This document shows, piece by piece, positions 53,442 to 62,460 of a DNA stretch of 64,000 nucleotides; the first letter of the stretch is position 1; each line of letters begins with the position of its first letter. The translations under genes and the position numbers were made by a program. The notes below the pieces were generated by a model, which was not told the origin of the DNA, did no database searches, and saw nothing but the letters and a program-made list of their open reading frames with translations. The DNA comes from JALOLG01 sp963722415 (GTDB taxonomy: Bacteria > Actinomycetota > Acidimicrobiia > Acidimicrobiales > Ilumatobacteraceae), in contig CAVRNI010000039.1 in NCBI GenBank assembly GCA_963722415.1, forward strand, positions 248,001 to 312,000. Reading direction: 5' to 3'.

Positions 53442-54218
53442 GTGCACGTCGAACTCGATGGCGTCGAAGTGGACTATGAGGTGGACGGCACGGGCGACCA
53501 GGTCGCGGTGCTGCACGCGCGTCCATTCGTGTCGTGGTACTCACCACTCGTCGAGCGCATGTCCTCGTACTCGGTGCTGCGCTATCGGCGGACCCCGCCG
53601 AGCAACCGTCCCCGGTTCGGCATCGACGACGACGCCGAGTTCTGTGCGCGGCTGCTGAGCCACGTCGGTTTCGACCACGCGCACCTGGTCGGCCACTCCT
53701 ACGGCGGTCTTGTCGCCCTCGCGTTGGCGTGTCGCGACGATGTGCAGCCGCGTTCGATCGCCCTGCTCGAGCCGGCGTCCAGTGGTTTGCTCAGTCCTGA
53801 GGAGGCGGCCGCCGGTCTGGCTCCGCTGATGGACGCGTCCCGATCACAGGGTCCCGAGTTCGCGATGGACCTGTTCCTGCGCGCCGTCTGCGGAGACGAG
53901 TACCGGGAGATCCTCGACCGGTTGGTGCCGGAAGCCGTCCCCGACGCGATGGCGCACGCGGAGCAGTTCTTCCGGGTCGAGCTCGAGGCCGTGGCGAATT
54001 GGAGCTTCGGGCCCGACGCGGCCGGGTGCATCGACGTGCCCGTCCTCAACGCCGTCGGGGCGGAGAGCGCCCCACGATTCGTCCACGGCGCCGCCCTCAT
54101 CGAGAGCTGGCTCCCGCATTCGGTCCGCTACGAACTGCCGGGAACCGGGCATCTGATGATGGCCCAGAACCCGACGGCGATGGCCGAGCGACTGGAACGG
54201 TTCTGGAGCGACAACTGA
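53442..54218 (+). CDS. alpha/beta hydrolase
   Basis: A 258-aa alpha/beta hydrolase: VELDGVEVDYEVDGTGDQVA at the start, nucleophile elbow HLVGHSYGGLVALALAC, a lid rich in Ala/Leu, and the C-terminal His in YELPGTGHLMMAQNP. The usual HG oxyanion pair after the first strand is replaced by HARPF. GTG 53442 begins the family fold; the long upstream frame is antisense to dinB. Substrate unknown. Confidence 0.85.
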   Translation: MHVELDGVEVDYEVDGTGDQVAVLHARPFVSWYSPLVERMSSYSVLRYRRTPPSNRPRFGIDDDAEFCARLLSHVGFDHAHLVGHSYGGLVALALACRDDVQPRSIALLEPASSGLLSPEEAAAGLAPLMDASRSQGPEFAMDLFLRAVCGDEYREILDRLVPEAVPDAMAHAEQFFRVELEAVANWSFGPDAAGCIDVPVLNAVGAESAPRFVHGAALIESWLPHSVRYELPGTGHLMMAQNPTAMAERLERFWSDN

Positions 54219-54286
54219 CCTGCATCAGCACGGGGTGACGCATGGCGGCTGGACGGGCGTCATGCGACCGTCGATCATGGTGGCCG

Positions 54287-55009
54287 ATGACCCACGATCC
54301 GACGTCCGGGGCCCCCGACCCCGACGAGCTGTGGCGGCCGCCGCCGACCGCGCCGGAGACGGCTGGACCTGTCGTGTACGAGGAACCGCCACCGAGGACC
54401 GACCGCAGTGTGGTGGCGTTCGTGACGGTGCAGGGCCTCATCACCGAGGAGCACGACATCTTCCGCACCATTCTCGGTCACCTCCCGGGCATCGAGCCCC
54501 TGAACGTCGGACATCAACTGGGTCAGGTCGCCGGGCCAGGCGGGGCGAGAACCGTCGACGCCACGTTCGACACGGTCACCGATCCCGACATCGTGATCGT
54601 GCCGGGCGCACTCGGCACGCGCCAGCTGGTGGGCGACAAGGTGCTCTGTTCGTGGCTGCACGACGTGGCGCCCCGATGCCGCTGGATCGCCGCCAGCTCG
54701 ACCGGCTCGGTCGTGCTCGCCGCGGCCGGGCTCCTGAACGGGCACCCCGCCGCCACCCATTGGCTGGCGGGCGATCTGCTCGCCGAGTTCGGGAGCGACA
54801 TCGCGGACCAACGGTTGAACGTCGACGCCGAGCGAGTGATCACCGCGACCGGATCGATGACCGCGTTCGAGGCCGCCTACCTCGTGATCCAGCGTGAGCT
54901 GGGCGAAGACGAGGCGAACCGGGTGCGCGAGCTCGTCGGATCGCAGAACGAGAAGGCTCCGGCGGCCCCATCACGAGGACGCCGGATCCTGCGCCGCAAC
55001 ACCGGGTAG
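54287..55009 (+). CDS. DJ-1/PfpI family protein lacking the usual nucleophile Cys
   Basis: A 240-aa class I glutamine amidotransferase-like protein: VVAFVTVQGLITEEHDIF, TDPDIVIVPGALGTRQL and LNGHPAATHWLAGDLLAEFG (the latter as in AraC-type GATase domains). The nucleophile elbow, usually A-x-C-[TS]-G, reads AASSTGSVVLAAAGL, with Ser at the Cys position. The protein may therefore bind a ligand rather than catalyse. A 45-residue Pro-rich N-terminus and a basic C-terminal RGRRILRR flank the domain. No HTH is attached. Confidence 0.82.
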   Translation: MTHDPTSGAPDPDELWRPPPTAPETAGPVVYEEPPPRTDRSVVAFVTVQGLITEEHDIFRTILGHLPGIEPLNVGHQLGQVAGPGGARTVDATFDTVTDPDIVIVPGALGTRQLVGDKVLCSWLHDVAPRCRWIAASSTGSVVLAAAGLLNGHPAATHWLAGDLLAEFGSDIADQRLNVDAERVITATGSMTAFEAAYLVIQRELGEDEANRVRELVGSQNEKAPAAPSRGRRILRRNTG

Positions 55010-55106
55010 TTGTCGATCCTCGCGGCCGGCTGGGCCGGAAACCGCGAGATCTCCTCGCCGAACTTCTCAGGACGGGTGACATCAGTTCCCCGCCCGAGGA
55101 GTCGAC

Positions 55107-58100
55107 ATGAACAGTCACCGGTCCACGAAGCTGATCCTCCAGCTGACACCCTGCATCGCGGCGATGGCGACCGTCCTCGTGTCGGTCCCGCAATCGCCCG
55201 CGTCGGCGATCACCAGCGGCGGCGTGCCCGGGCCCCCGCGTCGGTCCGCCGCCGTGATCGCAGCCGGGCCAGAGCACACCTGCGCCCGGCTGTCGGACGG
55301 GACGGTGAAGTGCTGGGGACGCAACGACCACGGACAACTCGGCCAGGGCGACACCGTCTCTCGCGGTTTCGAGGTCGGCACGATGGGTGACGACCTGCCA
55401 CCCGTCGACCTCGGCACCGGACGTACGGCAATCGCGATCTCCGCCGGCATCGGACACACGTGTGCGCTCCTCGACGACCACACGGTGAAGTGCTGGGGAT
55501 CCAACGTCTCGGGGCAGCTCGGGCCAGGGGGACACCGCGGACCGCGGTGACGGCCCAGGAGAGCTCGGTGACAACCTCGCCGCGATCGACCTCGGCACCG
55601 GACGCACGGCGACGGCGATCTCGTCCGGCGGATACCACAACTGTGCGATCCTCGACGACGCATCGGTGAAGTGCTGGGGATACGACAACTTCGGCGAGCT
55701 CGGTCTGGGCTACTTCGAAATCACCGGCGATGAACCCGGTGAGATGGGCGACAACCTGCCGGCAGTGGATCTCGGCACAGGGCGTACCGCCACCGCGATC
55801 GCGGCCGGCCTCGCCCACAGCTGCGCGATCCTCGACGACGGCACCGCGAAGTGCTGGGGGGCGAACACGCATGGCGAGCTCGGTCAGGGCGATACCGACA
55901 ACCGCGGCAACAACCTCGGCGACATGGGCGACGCGTTGCCCGCGATCGATCTCGGCACCGGCCGCACCGCAACGGCGATCAGCGCCGGACTCGCGCACAC
56001 ATGCGCGATCCTCGACGACTACGCCCTCAAGTGCTGGGGCTCGAACGGCCTCGGCCAGCTCGGCCAGGGCGACACCGAGACCCGCGGCGACGAGACCGGC
56101 GAGATGGGCGACGCTCTGCTCGAGATCGACCTCGGTGGTGGCGCGGTCTTCGGCGTGGCCGCCGCCGGGAATCACACGTGCGCCGTCACCTCCTTCGACG
56201 ACGTCAAGTGCTGGGGCCGCAACAACTTCGGCCAGCTCGGCCAAGGGACCAACGTTGCGCAGGGCGACAACGGCGGCGAGATGGGGGTCGCACTCGCCAG
56301 CGCCAACCTCGGAACCGGACGATCGGCCATGGCGGTGAGCGTGGGGAACGATCACTCATGCGCACTACTCGACGACCTGACGATGAAGTGCTGGGGTCGC
56401 AACGTTTGGGGCCAGCTCGGTAAGACCCAGGCCGGCAACACCGGCGACGGGGCCGGCGAGATGGGCGACTTCCTCCCGGCGATCGACGTCGGCACCCAGG
56501 ACGCCGTGACGGCCGTCGCGACCGGAGCAGCGCACACATGCGCGTTGCTCGACACCGGTGCCGTGAAGTGCTGGGGCGACAACGCCTCCGGCAAGCTCGG
56601 TCTCGGCGACACGATCGACCGCGGCGACATGGCCGGTCAGATGGGTGCCGTCCTCCCCGCCGTCAACCTCGGTACCGGCCGCACGGCGACAGCGATCGCA
56701 GCCGGCGGCAACCACACGTGCGCGATCCTCGACACCGCCGCCGTGAAGTGCTGGGGCGAGAACGGCTCCGGGCAGCTCGGTCAAGGGAACACCGCCGACC
56801 GCGGTGACGGCCCGGGTGAGATGGGCGACAACCTGGCGCCGATCGACCTCGGCGCCGGTCGCACGGCGACGGCGATCGCGGCCGGCGCGGGGCACACCTG
56901 CGCGATCCTCGACGACGGCGAGATCAAGTGTTGGGGGCAGAACGGCTCGGGTCAACTCGCTCAGGGTGACACGGCGACACGAGGTGACGGCCCGGGCGAG
57001 ATGGGCGACAACCTCGACCCGACCGACATCTTGCCGAACGCGGTCGCGATCGCCGCCGGACAGCTCCACACGTGCGCGCTCTTCGGCGGCGGCGTCGTCT
57101 ACTGCTGGGGCCAGAACGTGTTGGGCCAACTCGGCCAGGAGAACACGACCAACTGGGGAGACGGCGGCACTCGATGCCGTCGATTCCGATCGATCTCGGC
57201 ACCGGACGCACCGCGATCGCGATCGCCGCCGGTGGCTACCACTCGTGCGCGGTCCTCGACGACGGCACCGCCAAGTGCTGGGGCGCCAACGGTTCGGGCA
57301 ACCTCGGGCAGGGCGACACCACGACCCGCGGCGACGGCGCCGGCGAGATGGGCGACGGTCTCGATGCGATCGACCTCGGCACCGGTCGCACCGCGATCAC
57401 CGTCGGCGCCGGGCTGGAGCACACGTGCGCGGTGCTCGACGACGGAAGTGCGAAGTGTTGGGGTCAGAACGCCTTCGGGCAGCTCGGTCGCTTCAACACG
57501 AGCGACATCGGCGACGGCGCCGGCGAGATGGGCGACAGCCTCGCCGCGATCGACCTCGGCACCGGCCGCACCGCCACGGCGCTCGCCGGCGGGACCGACC
57601 ACTCGTGCGCGCTGTTGGACAGCCGCGCCCTGCGGTGTTGGGGCGGCAACGGCCAGGGCCAGCTCGGACAGGGCGACACCATCGCCCGAGGTGACAACGT
57701 CGCCGAGATGGGCTTCCTCCTCCCCGTGCGACTCGCCGGCAACTCACACGTGTCACCGGTCATCGACGTGCCGTTGCCACCGACCGATGTCGCGGCAGTC
57801 GCCGGCGTCGCGTCGGCCACGGTGACGTGGGAGATGCCGGAGGACAACGGCGGCCGGCCGATCCAGGGCTTCCGGGTCCAGTCGGCGCCCGCCGGTACCT
57901 CGTCGTGGTCGACGCGGATCGTCAGCACCGGATCTTTGGCCACCAACGCCCTCGTCACGGGACTGGACGCAGCGGCGGTGCAGTTCCGGGTGGCGGCGAT
58001 CAGCGTGATCGGTGCGAGCGCGTACTCGTCGCCGTCGGCGGCCGTCGTTCCCGCCCCGGTGCCGGCCGCACCCCTCCTGCCCGGCCCGGTCGGTACGGAC

Positions 58101-59231
58101 CTCGTCACGGTGCCTCCGGCGCGCCTCCTCGACACCCGTGGACCGGACTCCACCGTCGACGGTCTGAGCTCCGGCGGCGGACTGGCGCCCGCCGGCTCGG
58201 TCACCGAGGTCCAGATCACCGGACGCGGCGGGGTGCCCGGCGACGCCGGCGGAGCGATCCTCAACGTCACCGTCGTCGGCGCCGACGTGGCCGGGTTCGC
58301 GACCGTCTTCGGTTGCACCGACACGATCCCGACCGCCAGCAACCTCAACTATTCCAGCGGACAGACGATCGCCAACAACACCATCGTCGAGCTCTCGCCC
58401 ACGGGCAGCGTGTGCGTCTACACCGACGCGGCGGCTCACCTCCTCGTCGACGTGAACGGCTACCTCCCCGCCGGCAGCCATGTCGGCACCGTGGCACCGG
58501 CTCGCTTGCTCGACACCCGCGGTCCGAGCTCGACCATCGACGGTCTGCACGCAGGTGGCGGTCCGGCCGCTGCGGGCTCCGTCACCGAGGTCCAGATCAC
58601 CGGACGCGGCGGCGTCCCCGCGGACGCCATCGCGGCGATCCTCAACGTCACCGTCGTCGGTCCGGCGGGCGATGGATTCGCGACGATCTTCCCGTGCCTG
58701 CCCGTCCCTCCGACGGCGAGCAACCTCAACTACGCGGCCGGACGCGACATCCCCAACGGCGCCGTCGCCCAGCTGTCGCCGCAGGGGACGGTGTGTGTCT
58801 TCACCCACGCGTCCGCCCATCTCCTGATCGACGTCAACGGGTACCTCCCCGGCGGTACGTCGGTGGGAACGCTCGCTCCGGCGCGACTGCTCGACACCCG
58901 GGGCCCGAGCTCCACCGTCGACGGCCTGCACTCCGGCGGAGGACCGGCGCCGGCTGGCTCCGTCACCGAGGTTCAGATCACCGGACGCGGTGGCGTCCCC
59001 CAGAACGCAACCAGCGCGATCCTCAACGTCACCGTCGTCGGCCCCCACGCCGACGGGTTCGCCACCGCGTTCGATTGCGCGGCCGTCGTGCCGACGGCCA
59101 GCAACGTCAACTACACGACCGGTCGCGACATCCCCAACAACACGATCACCAAGCTGTCGCCGTCCGGCACCGTGTGCATCTACACCGATGCCGCCGCGCA
59201 TCTGCTCGTCGATGTCAACGGGTACGCGTGA
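55107..59231 (+). CDS. secreted RCC1-repeat protein with Fn3 and three PARLLDTR domains, two frameshifts
   Basis: A protein of about 1,370 aa. A signal peptide (MNSHRSTKLILQLTPCIAAM, then TVLVSVPQSPASA) is followed by 14 RCC1 repeats of 60 residues, each with HTCAILDDG, VKCWGxN, GQLGQGDT and DLGTGRTA; 14 fits two seven-bladed propellers. Next is a fibronectin III-like domain (TDVAAVAGVASATVTWEMPE) and three repeats of about 127 residues with PARLLDTRGP, VTEVQITGRGGVP, AILNVTVVG and HLLVDVNGYL. An extra G at 55521-55523 and an indel near 57165 break the frame; together they restore it. Probably a surface or secreted binding protein. Confidence 0.82.
55255..57720 (+). repeat. 180-bp tandem repeats (14 units) encoding RCC1 blades
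   Basis: Each unit begins near GCGATC[GA]C[GC]GCCGG and contains AAGTGCTGGGG and CTCGG. Units differ by scattered, mostly third-position changes, so they are old repeats under protein-level selection, with a few nearly identical neighbours. It is coding sequence and not a CRISPR array. Confidence 0.88.
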
Positions 59232-59261
59232 CGCGGCCTGACGCGCCTGATCCGCGTCGCG

Positions 59262-60696
59262 TCAGTTGGTGTCGTCGGCCATCGCACCGATGTGGCGGAG
59301 CGCGGTCAGGCTCGGCAGGAACGTGTACGCGCCGCCTCGCGTCCGTACGAACCGTGGCAGGCCCGTCAGCGTGATCGAGCCGGACGCGGTCGGGATGTCG
59401 AACCGGCTCTCGGCCGTGTCGTTGGCGCCGAGCAGCGGGTCGTTCGTGCCGGTGAGCTCGGGGTGCTGGAGCCCGAGGTTGAGCCAGTCGTACTGGACGG
59501 ACTCGAACTGGGCGGCGAGGTCGGCGCAGAGGAAGTTGCCGAGCAGCCCCCGCTCGACGTCGTCCGGGTGCTCTCGGTCGAACGGCGGCCCGTACGGCAT
59601 GCCCCGGCGGACGAGCCGGCGCGTGCCGTTGGCGACCCGCTGCACGATCTTGGCCCCGCGTGGGTTGCAGCGACGGGTGTGGGCGCCGACCGGGCAGCGC
59701 AGACCCGTCACTGTCGTCGACGAAGTCGAAGTCGGTGTCGGACACGCCCGGTGTCGGTGACGGGTTCAAGGGCGACAGCTCCAGCGGCGTCCCGTCGCGC
59801 CACCGGCCGCAGAGCTTGGCGGCGACGATCTCGCGCATCGCGTCACGCCGGGTCCCGTTCGGCGTGATGGCCGCCTCGGCGCCGAGTGGGAGCAACTCCT
59901 CGGCTAAGCGATCGCGCAACACGGCGTCAGCCGCGTCGTCGAGGAAGGTCTCGAAGGCCGCCGTGTCCTGGGCGAGGATGCGGAAGGCGTTGAACGCGCC
60001 GTTGTTGCCGAGCGCTGTGGGCTGTGGCACCCGCCAGGTGACTCCTTCGAACGCGGTCGGGTGGCCGAGCAGCACCGTGCCGAGGGGCGCCAGCGGCTGA
60101 GGGTCGGGGAACAGCGACGGATCGTGGATCCCCTCGAACCGCGGCTGGGAGATGTTGTCGCGGTAACCGAAGTGGACGGTGTTCCCGTCGTACAACGCCC
60201 CGTCGAGCACGCCGACCAGTTCGAACGCGTGACCGGCCAGGCCCGCCAGCGCGCCGCGCTGGACGTCGTCGAGCGCGGCCACCTCATCGGCGTAGATCGA
60301 GGCGATGACGTGCACGCGTTCGGCGTCGCGGAACGGCTCGATCCACGTCTCGGGCGCGGACTCGCCGAGATCGCCGAGCTTGACGTTGCGCGCCGCCATC
60401 CCCTCGACGAACGGAGCCGGGAACGACTCGAGTGACGACGCCGGGAGCCGAAGCGCGCGCAGCCCGGCGAACGTGATCCCGAGGTTGAAGAACGTCTCGG
60501 GCTTGTGCGCCCACTCGGCCGCGGGCGTGATGGCGGGCGCGAGCGCGCGATCGTCGCCCGCCGTCGCGCCGATCCATCGCCGCGCCGAGGCGACGTCGGC
60601 GACACGCAAGACGAGGTGGCGAACCCGCTGGGTGCGATAGCCGCGCAGGATGTTGCCCTGAACGTCGGCGAGGTCGACGGTGACGGTGCTCACCAT
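59262..60696 (-). CDS. DyP-type peroxidase family protein, frameshifted
   Basis: A heme peroxidase of the dye-decolorising family, about 478 aa. Seen: DVQGNILRGYRTQRVRHLVL, the distal-side motif FGYRDNISQPRFEGIHDPSL (variant of GxxDG; here Asn follows Asp), FEGVTWRVPQPTALG and, after a one-base break near 59706, CPVGAHTRRCNPR with the proximal His. It ends with LTALRHIGAMADDTN. No signal peptide. ATG 60696 overlaps the next gene by seven bases. It is the last gene of a three-gene operon with a catalase-like protein. Confidence 0.83.
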
Positions 60697-61310
60697 CCCA
60701 TCCCCAGGTGCTCACGGACCTGCGCCACCGAATACCCCGGGTAGCCGCGATACGCGCCCAGGAGGACGTTCGGGTTGGTGTGCATGCGCAACGTCAGCAC
60801 CCGGCTCAGCGCGCGGAGGTCGGTCACGTCGGCGATCTCCGTCACGTCGTCGGGCAGTTGGTACAGGTCGTGGCGGTGCACCCAGTCGATGAACTCGTCG
60901 ACGTGCTGCTTGCACGGCGTGAGCGGTGGGTCCTGCACGATCGCGACGATCGCGTCGAAGGCGTGCCCGAGCGTGACGATGAAGTCGCGGATGTACGTGT
61001 GGAAGTCGCCGTCGTAGTACGAGAACATCAACAGGTTGTCGTCGACGATGGCGAAGCGCGCGAAGTGGACCGTGCCGACGTTGTCGAGCCCGCTGTAGAT
61101 CTCGTCGATTCCGCTGGCGACGACGGCCGCGGCCTGGGCCCTGCCCACGGCAGACGTATCGGCCAGGGGCATCACGAGACTCATCGCCCGCATCAGGTTG
61201 TCGCTCGGTTGCCGGGCATCGGGCGGCCCGCCTTCGGCCACCGCCGGGTGCTCGCGCCACGCCCAGTAGCGCACGAGCAGACGTTCGAACCATTGCTCCA
61301 GCCGGCCCAT
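60690..61310 (-). CDS. hypothetical protein between DyP and catalase-like genes
   Basis: A 206-aa protein. The central strand pair VGTVHFARFAIVDDNLLMFSYYDGDFHTY is like the dimeric ferredoxin-like barrels that accompany DyP or catalase-like proteins; the rest is helical, and PLTPCKQHVDEFIDWVHRHD contains the only Cys. ATG 61310 shares a base with the catalase stop and the stop overlaps the DyP start, so the three are translated as a unit. It may be a heme-handling or structural partner; this is inference. Confidence 0.7.
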   Translation of the reverse strand: MGRLEQWFERLLVRYWAWREHPAVAEGGPPDARQPSDNLMRAMSLVMPLADTSAVGRAQAAAVVASGIDEIYSGLDNVGTVHFARFAIVDDNLLMFSYYDGDFHTYIRDFIVTLGHAFDAIVAIVQDPPLTPCKQHVDEFIDWVHRHDLYQLPDDVTEIADVTDLRALSRVLTLRMHTNPNVLLGAYRGYPGYSVAQVREHLGMGW

Positions 61311-62371
61311 CAGCGCACCTCCTGCGGCGCCGCGAGGTGCACGGGGCAGCCGATCGCGCCCCGCTCCTCGGCGGCCAACTCGTACACCTCGCCACGGGCC
61401 CGGAGGATCTCGTCACCGGAGGCTTCGATCCCGGCGGTGAGGCGCATCGGGTTGTAGCTCAACCGTTCGCACTGGTCGATCTGGTCGTCGGCGACGCGGT
61501 CGAGGTACAGCGAGCCCATCATCACGGCGCGGCGGGTGACCGGCCAGGCCTTCGTCGGATCGTCGAACGCGTCGCCCTCGTCGCCGATCGTCATCTTGAG
61601 CTCGAAGCGGGCCGGCGCGACCTTCAGCCGTTGCCGCATCTCGGTCGACAGGAAGTCCGTCGCGGCCGTGAGCGGATCGTCGAGCGGGCAGACGCCGGCG
61701 ACCGGTTGCCAGGCGAACCGCACGTGTCGCCGGGCGCCGTCGTCGCCGACGACCACGAACGTGTGGACGGCGTGGTACTTGACGCGCGCCCAGCTGATCG
61801 GGACCGCTTGCATGCCCGCACCCGCGACGCCTGCCTGGGCGTCGCGTTGCCGCCCGGCGTAGGCGAGGAGGCCCGCCGCGCCGCTCGCCGTCTGCCCAGG
61901 GGGCGGCGGGACGAGCGGTAGCTCGAGCCGCAAGTGGTCGAGCAGCTTCTGCCACCAGCGCTCGCGGGTGACGGGACGAGGGAGGTCGGCCTTGGCGACT
62001 TCGAGGAACTCCGCACGAGTACGGGCGATGAACACGTCGAGCGACACGGCGATGAGGTCGACGTCGACGCTCTCACCGCCCTGTTCGTCGAGGTGGAACT
62101 TGGTCGCCATGCCCCGGATGTCCTGCCACTCGTCGTGGCGCTGCGCTTCGCTCGAACTGTTCGAGAACCGCACCGTCACCGGGACGCGTTGGCCTCCGAA
62201 GTGCTCGGCCACGCAATACCGACGGGCGACGTCGGAGGCGACGAAGTGCCCGATCACACCGAGCCCGTGCGTGTGCGCCCAGCGGGTCCCTGGCCGGTGG
62301 TCGATCACGTCGTTCCGGAACGCCGCCAGCAGTTCGCGTGCCGCGATCTGGTGTGCGTCGCGTCCCATCAT
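61310..62371 (-). CDS. catalase-family heme protein (small, SrpA-like)
   Basis: A 353-aa member of the catalase superfamily, shorter than true catalases (about 480 or more). Seen: WAHTHGLGVIGHFVASDVAR around the distal His, RFSNSSSEAQRHDEWQDIRG with the catalytic Asn and RGMATKF, KYHAVHTFVVV, and the proximal heme region LSYNPMRLTAGIEASG ending with RGEVYELAAEER, whose Tyr is the likely heme ligand. Such small forms often have peroxidase or oxygenase activity. ATG 62371 or 62368. Head gene of the DyP operon. Confidence 0.87.
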   Translation of the reverse strand: MMGRDAHQIAARELLAAFRNDVIDHRPGTRWAHTHGLGVIGHFVASDVARRYCVAEHFGGQRVPVTVRFSNSSSEAQRHDEWQDIRGMATKFHLDEQGGESVDVDLIAVSLDVFIARTRAEFLEVAKADLPRPVTRERWWQKLLDHLRLELPLVPPPPGQTASGAAGLLAYAGRQRDAQAGVAGAGMQAVPISWARVKYHAVHTFVVVGDDGARRHVRFAWQPVAGVCPLDDPLTAATDFLSTEMRQRLKVAPARFELKMTIGDEGDAFDDPTKAWPVTRRAVMMGSLYLDRVADDQIDQCERLSYNPMRLTAGIEASGDEILRARGEVYELAAEERGAIGCPVHLAAPQEVR

Positions 62372-62460
62372 GCATGAACCTCCATCTGTGTGGCGCGAAC
62401 AGTAGCCATCGAGCGGATGACGAACTGACGCGTCTTCGTCGGGTCTGTCACAATCAGGCC

